A DNA stretch of 64,000 bases from Plectosphaerella cucumerina (GCA_020746995.1 JAGPXD010000001.1:806001-870000), one strand, 5' to 3'; counted from the first letter of the stretch, positions 11,507 to 22,580 are shown. Made by a program: numbers and translations. Notes: generated by a model not told the origin, from the letters alone.

Positions 11507-13387
11507 ATGGAAAGACAACCTCACCAGGCAACACTCGACGACGACGCTCCCAACACCGACACCACCACCACCGTCCCCAACCCAGACTCTCCGACGCCGC
11601 CTCCCGAGGCCAATACTACAAGCCGACCTACCCAGTCGTCGCTCTCGATTTCCGAGCCTACTCTTCGGTTTCCCCGACCGACCGTTAACCAACACCTCGC
11701 CAGCTGGATCTCCTCCAGCCAGCCCGACATCATGAGCCCCTCGAGTCACCCCGTTGAGGACTCGGGCCTCTCCGAGTCCACATACGAGTTCATCACCACC
11801 GACGATGAGAGCCAGGACGGCATCGCCACAGAGTCCCTGCAGTCCTTTGGCGAGTCTCGACCGGACGACGTCCGCAGTCTCGCCGGTTCCGAACGCTCCG
11901 AGTCGGGCATCGATACCGACTCGGAGAGCGAGGACGAAGAACACAATGAGGATGATGAAGAGGAGGAGCAGAACGAGGAAGATACCCGCTCCCAGGCGTC
12001 ATCCATCCAATACACCGAGGAGACCCTCAACAGCCCCTCGCCCCGCCTGCCGACCCACTCGGACGTGCTTTCTCTCGACGACGAGACAGTCCACCTCTCC
12101 GTCGAGTCCAACCTGAAGGCCGGTGAGACACCGCCATCGGATTCCAAGCCGTTTGTCCTGGCATCGATTGTGCCAGGCTTTGAGAATATCCGTCGCTCCG
12201 TGGCGTCCTTGGTCATCGAGCGTGATGGCGGCGGCAAGGAAAGCGACAGCTTCGTCACAAAGACCAAGAAGCTGGCCACGGATCTCAAGCAGAAAGTCCA
12301 CGATTCCTGGCGGGAGATCCTCCTCGTCCTGCTACGCATCTTCAGTTGGGTTCTTGTGGCCTTCATGGTCGGTTCCACCATCACCAACTTGCGACTCTAC
12401 CAGGCCGAGAGTGCTCCGGCAGATGTCATTGCCACCACCTCGACCGTCGTCGCCACGACATCTGTCCAGCCAGCCTCGGACACCATCAATCTGACAACGT
12501 CTACGAGCACCGCCCTCCAGATTCCTCGCGTCAATGCCTTGACGACCAACTCGGCCATCATCCCCTTCTCCAACCTGTTGCCCGACATCGCCCCCGATGC
12601 CGCCAAAGTTCCAGTCTGCTCAGCAGGCATCCACAGCACCAACGAGATACTGATCAAGATGCCCCTCTCCACCAAGACGACCTGGCTCGCCAAGGACTCC
12701 ATTACTATTGACGTCCTGCGCGATGGACAGGCTGTCAGGACCCGCTTCTCGTCCATCGACGAGGGCCTCATCATCGAGATCCCCTACCGCGAGGCGTACG
12801 GCATCATCAACGTCAGGGTCGTCACCAGCCGCCGCCCCAAGGTCAACGAGACCTTTGACGTCGACTTTGGCACCACCCTTCTCGGCAAAGCCCTCAACAT
12901 TGCCGACGTCGTCAAGGTCAAGACGGCGGAGACTGCGGATGAGGTTGGCAAGCGCGCCACCGCGGCTGGGGAATCCATCGTCAGCGGTGTCAAGGGCACA
13001 TCTGGCTGGGTTGGCTCTGAGATGGCCAGCACCACTGATTACCTCAAGACGGTCATCTCCAAGGAGAAGGCAATGGCGACCGAGACATGGAAGCAGGCTC
13101 AGCTCGGCCTCAAGCAGGCTCGCCACCAGCTTCAGGACAGCGCCGACCTTGCGCAGCTCAACATCCTCCGAGCGCAGATAACCTCGCGCCTCTGGTGGCT
13201 GAAGATGCAGTTCAAGACCGCCGAGGCCGACGCTTACAAGCTCAAGGCCAAGACGCACCTCGCCGAGCAGTACGCCAACCTCCGTCGAGCCATGCAGGAG
13301 AGGCGAACCCCCGAGAAGGTGGCCGAGTGTCAGCCAACGGGCTTCTGGGCCCGCCACAAGTGCGCCGGAAGCGCACCACGGAGTTGA
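11507..13387 (+). CDS. Unrecognised acidic single-span membrane protein
   Basis: Single-exon frame of 626 residues from the ATG at 11507; a later ATG at 11731 would drop the first 74 residues. I do not recognise the family. Residues ~1-180 are low in complexity and Ser/Thr/Pro-rich, with a strongly acidic tract near residues 140-165 (runs of D/E around DEEHNEDDEEEEQNEED). One clear membrane segment lies at about residues 270-292 (EILLVLLRIFSWVLVAFMVG). After it comes a Thr/Ser/Ala-rich stretch, a beta-rich region containing two Arg/Lys turns, and a predicted helical or coiled-coil C-terminus rich in Lys/Ala/Gln (residues ~480-600) ending in a short Cys-containing tail. The lysine-rich C-terminal helices suggest an inner-membrane or nuclear-envelope/ER anchor with a lumenal or cytosolic coiled coil, but topology and function are unknown. 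Strong C-ending codon use supports that it is coding. Confidence 0.8.
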   Translation: MERQPHQATLDDDAPNTDTTTTVPNPDSPTPPPEANTTSRPTQSSLSISEPTLRFPRPTVNQHLASWISSSQPDIMSPSSHPVEDSGLSESTYEFITTDDESQDGIATESLQSFGESRPDDVRSLAGSERSESGIDTDSESEDEEHNEDDEEEEQNEEDTRSQASSIQYTEETLNSPSPRLPTHSDVLSLDDETVHLSVESNLKAGETPPSDSKPFVLASIVPGFENIRRSVASLVIERDGGGKESDSFVTKTKKLATDLKQKVHDSWREILLVLLRIFSWVLVAFMVGSTITNLRLYQAESAPADVIATTSTVVATTSVQPASDTINLTTSTSTALQIPRVNALTTNSAIIPFSNLLPDIAPDAAKVPVCSAGIHSTNEILIKMPLSTKTTWLAKDSITIDVLRDGQAVRTRFSSIDEGLIIEIPYREAYGIINVRVVTSRRPKVNETFDVDFGTTLLGKALNIADVVKVKTAETADEVGKRATAAGESIVSGVKGTSGWVGSEMASTTDYLKTVISKEKAMATETWKQAQLGLKQARHQLQDSADLAQLNILRAQITSRLWWLKMQFKTAEADAYKLKAKTHLAEQYANLRRAMQERRTPEKVAECQPTGFWARHKCAGSAPRS

Positions 13388-15189
13388 TTTCTTCTTTTTT
13401 GCGCGAAATCCATAGGGAGATGCAGGGGGGCGTCCATGCATACCGGGCTGGTTCGGCTGGCGTTGGAAGGTTCTTTCAGGTCCCCTTTTCGTTGCTGGCC
13501 GGCGCGCCATACCCTCCTCACCATACCACTGATATTTTTTCTGCCGCGATTTCAGCCCCTCGTCAGGTTGCTTTCTTCGGCTGCTCCGGCGCAGGACAGA
13601 CGGAGGATGGCAAGGTCGGGCCATGTCAGGGGGTAGAGGCGAGCTGGCCTTGATGCTCGGCTATGGTCATGTTGATTGGCAGTTTAGGAGTTAAGGGAGG
13701 TTCTCGGTAATGCTATACACGTTAGATGCGAGGATTCTCCTGAAAGAGTGATGTGAGGCCGCCTTGGCTTCGAGGAGATGTCGTATTTGACGTCGATCTC
13801 TTGGGGTGCTATTTTCGTTGCTCGGCTTTCAGGAATTCGCGGTTTCTCGGAGCGGGACTACTTGAAGATGCATGTCTGATAGCATCCGATGACCCTGTAG
13901 GTTGCCCGGGCTTGAGTAGTTCAGGGGTAGGCCGTGGGACTTACAGGCAGCCATTTAGGGCCGGGAATGCAGCGACTTCGCGCTCTCCAGGATGTCCAGA
14001 GTGTTTCTGCATGACTGGAGGAGGGGACGGACGACTGAAGGTGGGTTTTGCATTGGCTGCTATGCTTGATACTGTTTTGTTTCGCTCGCGGACAGAATCT
14101 TACACATCTTGATGTCCGTGATCGAGAACAAATCTGAAGTGCCTCCGGATTTGACTGCTCGTCTCTGGAAATATTCTACGTCCAAGTGACTTCTGAGATC
14201 ACTGGACAGAATTTGATGGCAGTAGAGCTTGACCACGTTCGGCCGAATTGCTCAGGAGTTATGGAGCAGGGATCCTTGAGGTATGGGAGGTCCCGGCAGC
14301 CAGGGGCCAGGGCAGGAAATGCCGTCGTGTTTGGACTTTCGGGAGGTTGAAGGTAGAGTTCAAGTTGGGAACGGGGATGCTCGAAACACACGGGGCTGTG
14401 GATGCTCATCTGCCAGACTAGGAAGTTCCAGAGCCCAGGAAATCGTCAGAGTTGTCTCTGTACAGGACGTCGTAGAGACTATTAAAAGTATCAATTGGAT
14501 ATGAACAGTGAACGTACAGGGTCATCGATGACCATCCAGTGTACATGGAAGCATTTTTGACTGATCCATCAAGTCTTGCTTTGTCGGCATGGGTTTTGCC
14601 GCTTCCTGTGCCTTCGATACAATGGCAGAGCCGTTTGCAGTGCCTCCGGACACAGCATTTTCCCAAGCCCCCGTGCATTAGACGGACGTTTCATGTTGAG
14701 ATGCACCTCGGCTCGTCCCAGCCCAGCTGGAGATCAACATCAACCAAGACCCCCGCAATTCCTCTTTGGTCGACCATCTCGGTCCCCCACTCGTCGTATC
14801 GGGTCCGAAGTCGCTATTAATACGCTCCGATGGTAGCCTTCCCGGCCCCATCCCTGTCTGCGGAGCCCGGCAGAACGCTGAACACGAGGTTGTAAGTCCT
14901 GGTCAGCATCTTTTTCCTGCGGGGAGGGAGCCGGCACGGAAGCTTGGATCGGTCGGGGGACGACTGCCGGGATCTGTGAACACGAGGAAAGCCGGGAAAT
15001 GACGATGGGTCTTTGATGAAGAAGACGAACGGAGATGGGGATCATGCTTGATGGGGACGATGTTGTTGATCGGCATTCGTGAGGGAGTACAAGAGCTTTG
15101 GAAATCTTCTCCTTGAAGATCGAATCATCGCATCACCACTCTCGCTCTCGTAATCACCAGTCGCTTCTACACTCGCTTAATCCACCACC
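13388..15189. other. Intergenic region before the tyrosinase gene
   Basis: No gene is supported. It holds the 3' UTR of the preceding gene and, next to 15190, the promoter and leader of the tyrosinase gene. Short open frames here lack coding-type codon use. Confidence 0.5.
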
Positions 15190-16496
15190 ATGCTTCCCCA
15201 GTCCATCATCTCCCTCTTTGCCATGGCGGCTACTGCCGCCGGCAGCGCCATTCCCCGCGCCGACGGCACCTGCACCGACCCCGTCGTCCGCAAGGAGTGG
15301 CGCGAGCTCACGGACGGCGAGAAGGCCGAGTACATCCGCGCCGCCGTGTGCCTCCGCGGTCTGCCCAAGGCCAAGTACGCCGAGATTGACGCCGTCACGA
15401 CCCGTCTGGACGACCTGGTGTGGACGCACTTCTCGCTCAACTCGGAGATTCACTTCGTCGCCAACTTCCTCCCCTGGCATCGCTGGTGTACGTTATCCCG
15501 GAGTCCTTTACTACTGTATTAAGCTGTGTCAGGGGTCGTTGGAGTCTGTCTCGCGAGTTGTTTTCCGCGTGGGGTCCACGTGCTGCTACTGCACCAACTC
15601 CCGAGACAGACTCCTGATAACTCCTGACACAGCCGTGAAAGGAAGTTACTGACTCCGCGGTATCGGCAGATGTCCAGCTGCACGAGGACCTCCTGCGCAC
15701 GGAGTGCGGCTACAAGGGTGTCCAGCCATACTGGGACTGGAGCATCGACGCCGACAAGGTCGACGTGCCCAACTCGGCCGTCTTCGACCCCGTCACTGGC
15801 TTCGGCGGCGATGGCAAGAAGACGGGCTCCGATGTGCCGGGCTTCACGCGCTGTGTTGTCGACGGTCCGTTTGCCAACACGAATCTGACGCTGGGCATGG
15901 GCTCGCCGGATGTGAACCTCGATGGCGACCAGCTGCACTGCTTCACGCGCCAGTTCAATGGCGGCATGGGCAATGATGAGAACGGGGAGACGATCATTGG
16001 CGATATGCAGGCGACTGCGTATGACTCGAAGGTCATGGAGACTATTTACGGATTTAAGACGTATGCTGAGATGCATAACATGCTCGAGGGCCTGCCTCAC
16101 GCACAGAGTAAGTCCAGGTTTCTCAATATCGAAATGGGAAAGATGCTGACATGGAGGTGTAGTTCACAGCGTCATCTTTGGCGACATGGGCCCTTCGACG
16201 TCGCCTAATGAGCCTCTCTTCTTCCTGCACCACGCCAATGTCGATCGTGCTTGGGCCAAGGTACGTTCTCTTCTTTTTGATGGCAGTGCTGCAAATATCT
16301 GACACCTGGACAGTGGCAGGGTCGCAACGCTACCCGTCTGGCGGACTACACGGGCTTCAACGACGCTGCCAAGACCATCTCCGCGTCGCTCAATGACAAG
16401 ATGCCTGTCATGCAGCTTGCGGAGACGGAGCCTGTTGTTAAGGATTACATGGATATTCAGGCTGGGGCTCTGTGCTACACTTACTCGTCCATGTAA
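15190..16496 (+). CDS. Secreted tyrosinase (type-3 copper phenol oxidase)
   Basis: Oxidises monophenols and diphenols to quinones with a dinuclear type-3 copper centre; in fungi it serves pigment formation or phenol detoxification. Exons 15190-15487, 15670-16107, 16163-16260 and 16314-16496 give 338 residues. The N-terminus (MLPQSIISLFAMAATAAGSA) is a signal peptide. The copper-A region is seen in WTHFSLNSEIHFVANFLPWH and the following RWY, with three His. The copper-B site has IHSVIFGDMG and LFFLHHANVDRAW, giving the expected His and paired His. There is no long C-terminal lid domain, so it belongs to the short secreted fungal tyrosinases. Intron 1 (182 bp) is unusual: it is homologous to an intron in the membrane protein gene at 53-54 kb and contains a long inverted repeat (separate entry). 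Splicing that intron restores W-Y-V-Q-L-H-E-D, which supports it as a real intron. Confidence 0.93.
15488..15669 (+). mobile_element. Introner-like element copy 1 (tyrosinase intron 1)
   Basis: This intron starts GTACG and ends CGGCAG, with a branch-type TTACTGAC about 30 bases before the end. Its middle is an imperfect inverted repeat: the left arm from 15523 (GCTGTGTCAGG...) pairs with a right arm ending at 15633 (...CCTGACACAGC), over about 38 bases per arm. In transcript orientation the whole intron aligns with the intron at 53963-54125. Over one 43-base left-arm block I count 37 matches, and over a 47-base right-arm block extending to the branch site 43 matches. The two host genes are unrelated, so the similarity is a property of the intron itself. 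Confidence 0.8.
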
Positions 16497-16859
16497 GTTG
16501 GGGGACGCATGAGCGGGATGTCACATCATTCGCGACAGCCTTGAGGCGCAATTGCGCATTAAACTAGCCTGGAATGATAATCCGCCTGCAAAATGGAAAA
16601 TGGCATTTGGTCGCTACCTGGTTCGGCCCAGACTTGGCATGCTGGGCGGAGGAGCTGATATGCAGCCACTTGCATAGCCCACCTCAGTGGTGGTGTGAGG
16701 TGGTGGAGGCCTCGCAGCCTGCGTTGCTGCCCAAGAAATGGCAAAAACTCCAAGGGGACCATTCAACCTCCTCTTTTACTTCTTGCGTGAAAGAGGCTAT
16801 CGTCCTTCTGCGTCCTTTGGAAATCTGGTTCCGTGTCCAATTGCTTGATTTGTATTAGG
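16497..16859. other. Short intergenic region between tyrosinase and HET gene
   Basis: Tyrosinase 3' UTR and HET-gene promoter. I see no gene here. The frame of the HET gene is open upstream to 16833, but the first ATG is at 16860. Confidence 0.5.
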
Positions 16860-18689
16860 ATGACGGAACTTTACAGATACAGACCCCTCTCCCCTGAGCC
16901 CGGGACCATGCGGCTCCTCCGCCTGTTCAAGTCACCCCCAACCTACCCGATCCGATGCGAGCTTTTCGAGGCATCGCTCCAAGAAGATGATGGCACCACA
17001 TACCAAGCTCTTTCATACACCTGGGGCTCCAAGATTCCATCTGAGAGCATCACAGTCGAGGATGAGCTCGGCAGAGGAGGGAGGGTGTGCTACACGTTCA
17101 GAGTAACGGGTAACCTCCATACGGCACTTCGATACATCAGGTCTCGAGACCTCGACCTGGTATTGTGGATTGATGCCATCTGCATCGACCAGAAGAATCC
17201 CCAGGAGAAGAGCGTTCAGATTGGACAGATGAGAACCGTTTATGAAAAAGCGGATGAAGTTCTCATCTGGTTGGGACACGGCACCGATGGGAATGTGGAG
17301 GCAGCGATGGACGCAATGTGCCGGCTCCACGAGGAGGCACGTTCCGACAGAAAGGCCTGGAAAGACCCGAGAAATCGCCCAGAGATCGCAGGGAAGATAT
17401 TCCTTAAGCAGTCTGCCACGGACCCCGAAAGCACGTTTCTCAAACAAGCTGATGCCTTCAAAGGGCTGCTCGCTAGACCGTGGTTTCAACGAATATGGGT
17501 TCTTCAAGAGGTGGCGAGCGCCCGTGCAGCATCGGTGCTGTGCGGATCGAGGTCCATCTCGGCGGCCATCTTCGCCCTCATGCCTTCTTTCCTTGGCCTG
17601 AAGGTAGACAGCCATATCCAGGCGGTTTTGGACATACTACCGGGACATTCTCGACAGGAGTCTTGGTGGAACAAGAGGCGCGATCTGCACTTTTTGCTGA
17701 AAAAGTTTGCGTCGAGCGAGACGAGTGAGCCCCGGGACAAGATCTATGCTCTACTCGGCATGTCTTCCGACGCTTCCGACGTCAATGTTTTCCGTCCCAA
17801 CTACGACATATCTTTTGAGGAAGTTCTTCGGCACACGTTAATTTTCCTACTCTTTGGGTCAACCGAGCCTCGAGACGACCCCGAGACGCACAAGCTCGAA
17901 CCCATTATTCTGCCCAAGATGTCCTTGAGTAACCTAATCCGACATGCAGAGAAGCCCGGAAGCCTATTTTGGCTCGTTCACCAGTGGTCAGTCACAACAA
18001 ACCAAGAGGCAACCAAAGCATTGCTGTTGAGCCATGGGATTCGCCCGGACTCTAAGCACGAGGAAATTGTGCCAGCCCCTGTGACTGATCAAGAGTACTG
18101 GAACGTGGCAGCCGGGGATACTTCCACTACCACCACTAAAATCGACCGCGAGCATGAAACACCCAGCAACGTCGATATCCAAAGCAATGTCAAGATCCCC
18201 GGCAATGTCAAGATCCCCCGCAATGTCAAGATCCCCGGCAATTTCGAGAAGGCGCCAAAAGCAGAGGGCTGGGACTTCATCAACGCCATTACGCTATCAT
18301 CTGCCGTGAGAAATGATTATGTTTACGGTTTGAGACTACTGGTCCAGCGCGGCGGGGCCAAAGACCTTCAGGATGGGACGTTGTTGGCCGAGGCAGCATC
18401 GGCGGGTTCTATGTCCGTCGTCAACTATTTGCTTTGTGAGCTGGATGGACCTGTCGATGTCGATTCTCAACAAGTCGATGGGCGGACCGCGCTGTCTTTC
18501 GCTGCGGAGAGTGGAGAACTAGAGGTCATGATGCTGCTCATGAGCCACGGGGCTGACAGGGCTGCGAAGGACTTGAACGGGAGGAGGATTGTGGACTGGC
18601 TCGAGGATGCGACAGAGAAGGGGCCAAATTGGGGGAGCCGCCTGGCTGCGTGGAGAGTTTCGCTGTATGGCTCTGAACTCGCCATGTAG
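16860..18689 (+). CDS. HET-domain protein with C-terminal ankyrin repeats
   Basis: Heterokaryon-incompatibility (HET) domain protein; the domain is known as a cell-death trigger in fungal allorecognition. It is a single exon of 609 residues from the ATG at 16860. The HET domain occupies residues ~40-230: YQALSYTWG, then LVLWIDAICIDQKN, QIGQMRTVYEKADEVLIWLG and ARPWFQRIWVLQEVASAR. A middle region follows with PRDKIYALLGMSSDA, typical of the family. Residues ~443-460 carry three exact-register six-residue repeats (NVKIPG/NVKIPR/NVKIPG, separate entry). The C-terminus (about 500-595) has two to three ankyrin-type repeats (LLAEAASAGSMSVVNYLL, GRTALSFAAESGELEVMML). Codon use is less C-biased than in neighbouring housekeeping genes. 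The biological recognition partner is unknown. Confidence 0.92.
   Translation: MTELYRYRPLSPEPGTMRLLRLFKSPPTYPIRCELFEASLQEDDGTTYQALSYTWGSKIPSESITVEDELGRGGRVCYTFRVTGNLHTALRYIRSRDLDLVLWIDAICIDQKNPQEKSVQIGQMRTVYEKADEVLIWLGHGTDGNVEAAMDAMCRLHEEARSDRKAWKDPRNRPEIAGKIFLKQSATDPESTFLKQADAFKGLLARPWFQRIWVLQEVASARAASVLCGSRSISAAIFALMPSFLGLKVDSHIQAVLDILPGHSRQESWWNKRRDLHFLLKKFASSETSEPRDKIYALLGMSSDASDVNVFRPNYDISFEEVLRHTLIFLLFGSTEPRDDPETHKLEPIILPKMSLSNLIRHAEKPGSLFWLVHQWSVTTNQEATKALLLSHGIRPDSKHEEIVPAPVTDQEYWNVAAGDTSTTTTKIDREHETPSNVDIQSNVKIPGNVKIPRNVKIPGNFEKAPKAEGWDFINAITLSSAVRNDYVYGLRLLVQRGGAKDLQDGTLLAEAASAGSMSVVNYLLCELDGPVDVDSQQVDGRTALSFAAESGELEVMMLLMSHGADRAAKDLNGRRIVDWLEDATEKGPNWGSRLAAWRVSLYGSELAM
18186..18239 (+). 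repeat. In-frame 18-bp tandem repeat inside the HET gene
   Basis: Three consecutive 18-bp units (18186-18203, 18204-18221, 18222-18239) of AATGTCAAGATCCCCGGC type differ by one or two bases. They are preceded by one diverged unit (18168-18185) and followed by another. Each encodes N-V-K-I-P-G/R, so unit gain or loss keeps the frame. Confidence 0.9.
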
Positions 18690-18823
18690 ACCAACGTCAT
18701 GGGCCGAGCGTTGTTCTCCAGGCTCGGATGGGATGGATGTCATGATCGAGCCAGGTTCGAAGAAACGAAGTTGCTCGCCATTAAGACTACGACAGAAATC
18801 TATACTTTCCACGCCATTGACGT

Positions 18824-21054
18824 CTATGCCCGCGCCCACTCGCGGAACCAATCTAGAGCCTCGGGGTTGGCGACGCTGGCATTGGTCTTGACGACGCGCC
18901 CGGAGAGAATCTGCTTCACGGCGACCTCGATCCTAGGAGGCCTGTTAGCAAAAGTCCACAAGCAAAAGGTTAGAAAACTCACTTCTTCCCGTTGCCCGTC
19001 CGGGGAATCCCTCCAACACACTCCTCCACGACGCCCGGGACGTGCCTAGGGCTCAGCTCCTGCCGGATGACAGCCTTGATACGCGCCCTGACCTCATCAT
19101 TGAAGACCTTGCCTTCAGCCATGACGACGAACAGACAGACAGTCTCATCCGTGTCGGTGGCCCGGCGGCGGCCCACACATAGAGCATCGGCGACCTCGGC
19201 GGCCAGGAAGCGAGTGAGGACGTTGTAGATCTCTGCGCTGCCGAAGCGCACGCCTGCAGGCTTGAGCACACCGTCGGAGCGGCCGAGCATAACGAGGCTT
19301 CCGGTCGCAGGGTCGGGGATGCGCACAAAGTCGCCGTGGTGCCAGACTGGGCCCTTGACGCCGCAAATGTCGGCGAAGCGGTCAAAGTAGGCGGCGCGGT
19401 ACTTCTCGTCGCCGCCGGGGCCGAAGAAGGTCAGGGGCTGGCAGGGGAAGGGACGGACGCAGACGAGGTCACCGTCCTCGGTGGGCGGGATGGGCGAGCC
19501 GTCGAGGGAGTCGACGGCGCGAATGGCCATGCCGAGGCCGGCGCATTGGATCTCGCCCGTGTTGACGGGGAGGAGGGGGCAAGGGGCGCCGAAGAGGGAG
19601 ATGATATCTGTGCCGCCGGTGATGGAGGCGAGGTTGACGTGCTTGGGGAAGGCATCGTAGACAAAGTTGAAGGTGCTCGGGGGCAAGGGGCTGGCGGTGG
19701 AGTAGATTGCCTCGAGGCGGGAGAGGTCGATGCCTTCTTCTTTGATGGGGTAGACCTGGTTGGCTTCGAGGGCGGTGAGGTAAGCGGCGGAGGTGCCGAA
19801 GTGGGTGACTTTGAGGTCAGAGAGGACGCGGGGGAGGGAGGTGAAGCCGTGGGGCTTGAAGGGGGAGCCGGAGTAGAGGACTAGGGAGGTGCCGACGGCG
19901 AGGGCGGAGATGGACCAGTGCCACATCATCCAGGAGGTGGTGGTGTAGTAGAGCATGCGCGAGGTGGGACCCATGGAGCAGTGCAGACGGTGTTCCTTCT
20001 TGTGTTGGATCAGGGTGCCGAGGGCTGTGTGGACGATGGCCTTGGGGAGGCCGGTGGTACCGCTGGAGTAGAGGACGTAGAGGGGATGGGAGGGGGGGAG
20101 AGGCTCGAAGGCGAGGGCCTCGTCGGGGGATCTGTACGAATTAGCCAGGAGGGAAGGAAGATGGAGTTAATGTGCTTACCCTGCCAGGAAGCTCTCGTAC
20201 TCGACGGCCTGGACACCGCGAGCACGGAGGTCATCCATGGCTAGATCACAGCGGACGTTGTCAATGACCACGACGAGCTCGAGACCGACATCCTTGAGTG
20301 CGGCAACAATCTCGGTCGTCTTGGCGGTGCTGCTCCACTCCTTGCCGTTGTAGACGGTGCCATTATCGGCAAAGAGGACCGTAGGGCGAATCTGAGCGAG
20401 GCGGTCGAGCACGGCGCTGACACCGTTGTCGGGACTGATACCGGTCCACACGGCGCCGACAGCCGCCGCTGCCAGGGAGGCGACCAGAGCCTGAACATGG
20501 TTGGAGACGTAACCCGCGACAACGGCGTCCTTTCCAACGCCGCGGGCGCGGAGGGCGTTGCTGCACCTGCGGACGGCATCACGAAGCTCAGCCCAGGTAG
20601 TGCTCGAGGGTCCGCCGAGCTCCGTGGTGGTGATGACCGCGACGGCCTCGGGGTCGACGGTCAAGTTGGCAGGGAAGAGGATGTTCTCCGCAAAGTTGAG
20701 AAGAGCGCCTGAGAAGAAGTCCGGGCGAGGAAACATATTCTGGCTAGGAAGGACCTGGAGGTGTTGATGAGCATGAGGTCTCAGTGAGGGGCAGATAAGA
20801 CTCACCTGGTCAAAGGGCTTGGACGCCCTGACGCCGACAAAGTGCCATACCTCCTCCCAGAAGAGAGCGACATCGTCAATGGACCACCGGTAGAGGGAGG
20901 GGTAGTCTACGAGGCCGAGGCCGTGCTTGGCGTTGACATGCTCGATGAATGACCACATGGGGGTTGACGTGGGGTCTGCATGTCTCCAGAGTTCCGTCCC
21001 GAGGTCCACGTCCCGGGGCGGAGGCGGAGCGGGGGTGCCGTTGGCTTGGGTCAT
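18824..21054 (-). CDS. Acetoacetyl-CoA synthetase
   Basis: ATP-dependent ligase that activates acetoacetate to acetoacetyl-CoA in the cytosol, feeding ketone bodies into sterol and fatty acid synthesis. Exons (minus) 21054-20806, 20754-20180, 20131-18983 and 18932-18824 join to 693 residues, close to the family's usual 650-690. The N-terminal acetyl-CoA-synthetase-type cap is seen in LWRHADPTSTPMWSFIEHVN. The adenylate-forming core has YSSGTTGLPKAIVHT (P-loop), ITGGTDIISLFGAP and HHGDFVRIPDPATG. The C-terminal domain has the RTGNGKKIEVAVKQ motif with the catalytic Lys, split by the last intron. STTSW...MMWHW in the core and the length separate it from acetyl-CoA synthetase. The gene is convergent with the HET gene, leaving 134 bp between their stop codons. 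Confidence 0.93.
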
Positions 21055-22410
21055 TGCGACGATTTAGAGGATGTGGGATGTGGTATCCGGGTGAAGGGAA
21101 GAATGTGACAGCTTGGCTTAGGGAGGGAGGGGGATTCAGGGGTCTGGATAATTTTTCTGGTGTTGATGGTGTGCAGTGCCCATTGGGGATTGCCGAGTTG
21201 GACGGTGGACGTCCGGGGCCGTCGCGTCCAGGTCAGGTCCCAGTTTGTTGGGCCGGCGCATTCCGAGCTCTTTCCGCGCGGGCTGAGACCGGCGGTCCGC
21301 TCCCCGCGGCCATGTCCGTCGGCTCGGTTCGGCACACGGGCAGTGAAAGAGTTTGAGGTGAAGTCACGATGCCTTCAATTTTGGCCGTTTGGGTCACTTG
21401 GGGAGAGAATGGAGGGTGGTACAGAGGGGAAAGAGTGGTACTTCAAATTGTGTAGAGAAAGGGGTGACTGGGGAAGTACCGCAGCCTCCTGCTCCAGAAC
21501 GCGGGGAACTGCCTACAAGCACACGGGGGTATAGCATGAGCAAGCCCAAATTCTGTCTGGTAAATGACTGAACCTACATTATCACCATGTTTCGTTGAAG
21601 CATAGACTAGGAGACTCGTTCAGAAGGACGCAAGAGCGCGGTTTGCGTCTTTTCCAGACCTGAGCTCGGCGAATCCTGCACACCGAATGTTGATTTTAAC
21701 ACCGAGGCTTGGTGCTGTGGCTGCTCTCCCGTGGCGCAGCGGCAGACAGGGGTTGGCCCCACACGGAGGCTCATAGCCACGTTCAGGAGGATCGACAGGA
21801 GCCTGGCCGGGGTTCTGTGGCGAAGATGGTAAGATTAAGGGGGATCTCGCATCGGTCAGCTCGATGGCAGGCGATTGTGCGATGGAGAGGATGTCGACCT
21901 ACGGATACTCAATCAGTCTTGCCAGTGCAGCACTCGTTGAAGAGGCAGGTGTGATCAGTTCCCAAAGGACTCGCCCGAAAACGATGATTGATGTATCGAG
22001 CTGCTCTTGAAATCAAGTCCGGGGCTTCCGGACGTGGTGCCATGATGACCGGCCGGGCAAAGACGGCGAGGGGGGATTTCCAGACGGGGCGGCCGATGGG
22101 ATCGAGCGAGGTGCCGTCCTTCCCCTGGCTGGTCCCAGCGTTGCACACTGCAGATGCAGCTCCAGCTCCGGGACAGCCGGCAGTCCGTCTGCTGACAGAC
22201 GCCCACCACGCAGTTCTTGGATGCTGACAGTCACTACCACCCCCCAAGCCCCCCTAACCGGTTGCTAAAGACCGGCTGCATCGCAATTGAGAGGCTCTCG
22301 ACGCATCGTCGATCATCGACCGACCGGGCTGCAGCAACCAGAGTCATGGCGTCACGGCGTCACGGCATCAACTCGAATGCGGGGGCCGAACAATCCGAGT
22401 CGCCCGATGA

Positions 22411-22580
22411 CAGACAGACAGACAGACAGACAGACGGACTGGGGACGGCGGATGACAGACGCCGTTCAAAACCCGACCTAGGTTGCTCGGGCGGCGGATT
22501 CATCGCGAGCGCCCGGAGGCGTCGGGGCAAGGGGCACGACTCGAGGCCGGGCGCACAGGCAAGGCAAGGCAAGGCAAGGG
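22411..22580. repeat. Two short microsatellites (GACA and GGCAA units)
   Basis: A run of about six GACA units lies at 22411-22436, and about four GGCAA units at 22556-22580, both in non-coding DNA upstream of the LCB2 gene. Confidence 0.8.

Noticed and set aside
15523..15633. Inverted repeat inside tyrosinase intron 1 taken as a simple MITE
   Set aside because: The similarity to the second copy continues beyond both ends of the inverted repeat into the donor side and the branch region, and no clear target duplication flanks the repeat. The whole intron is the better unit.
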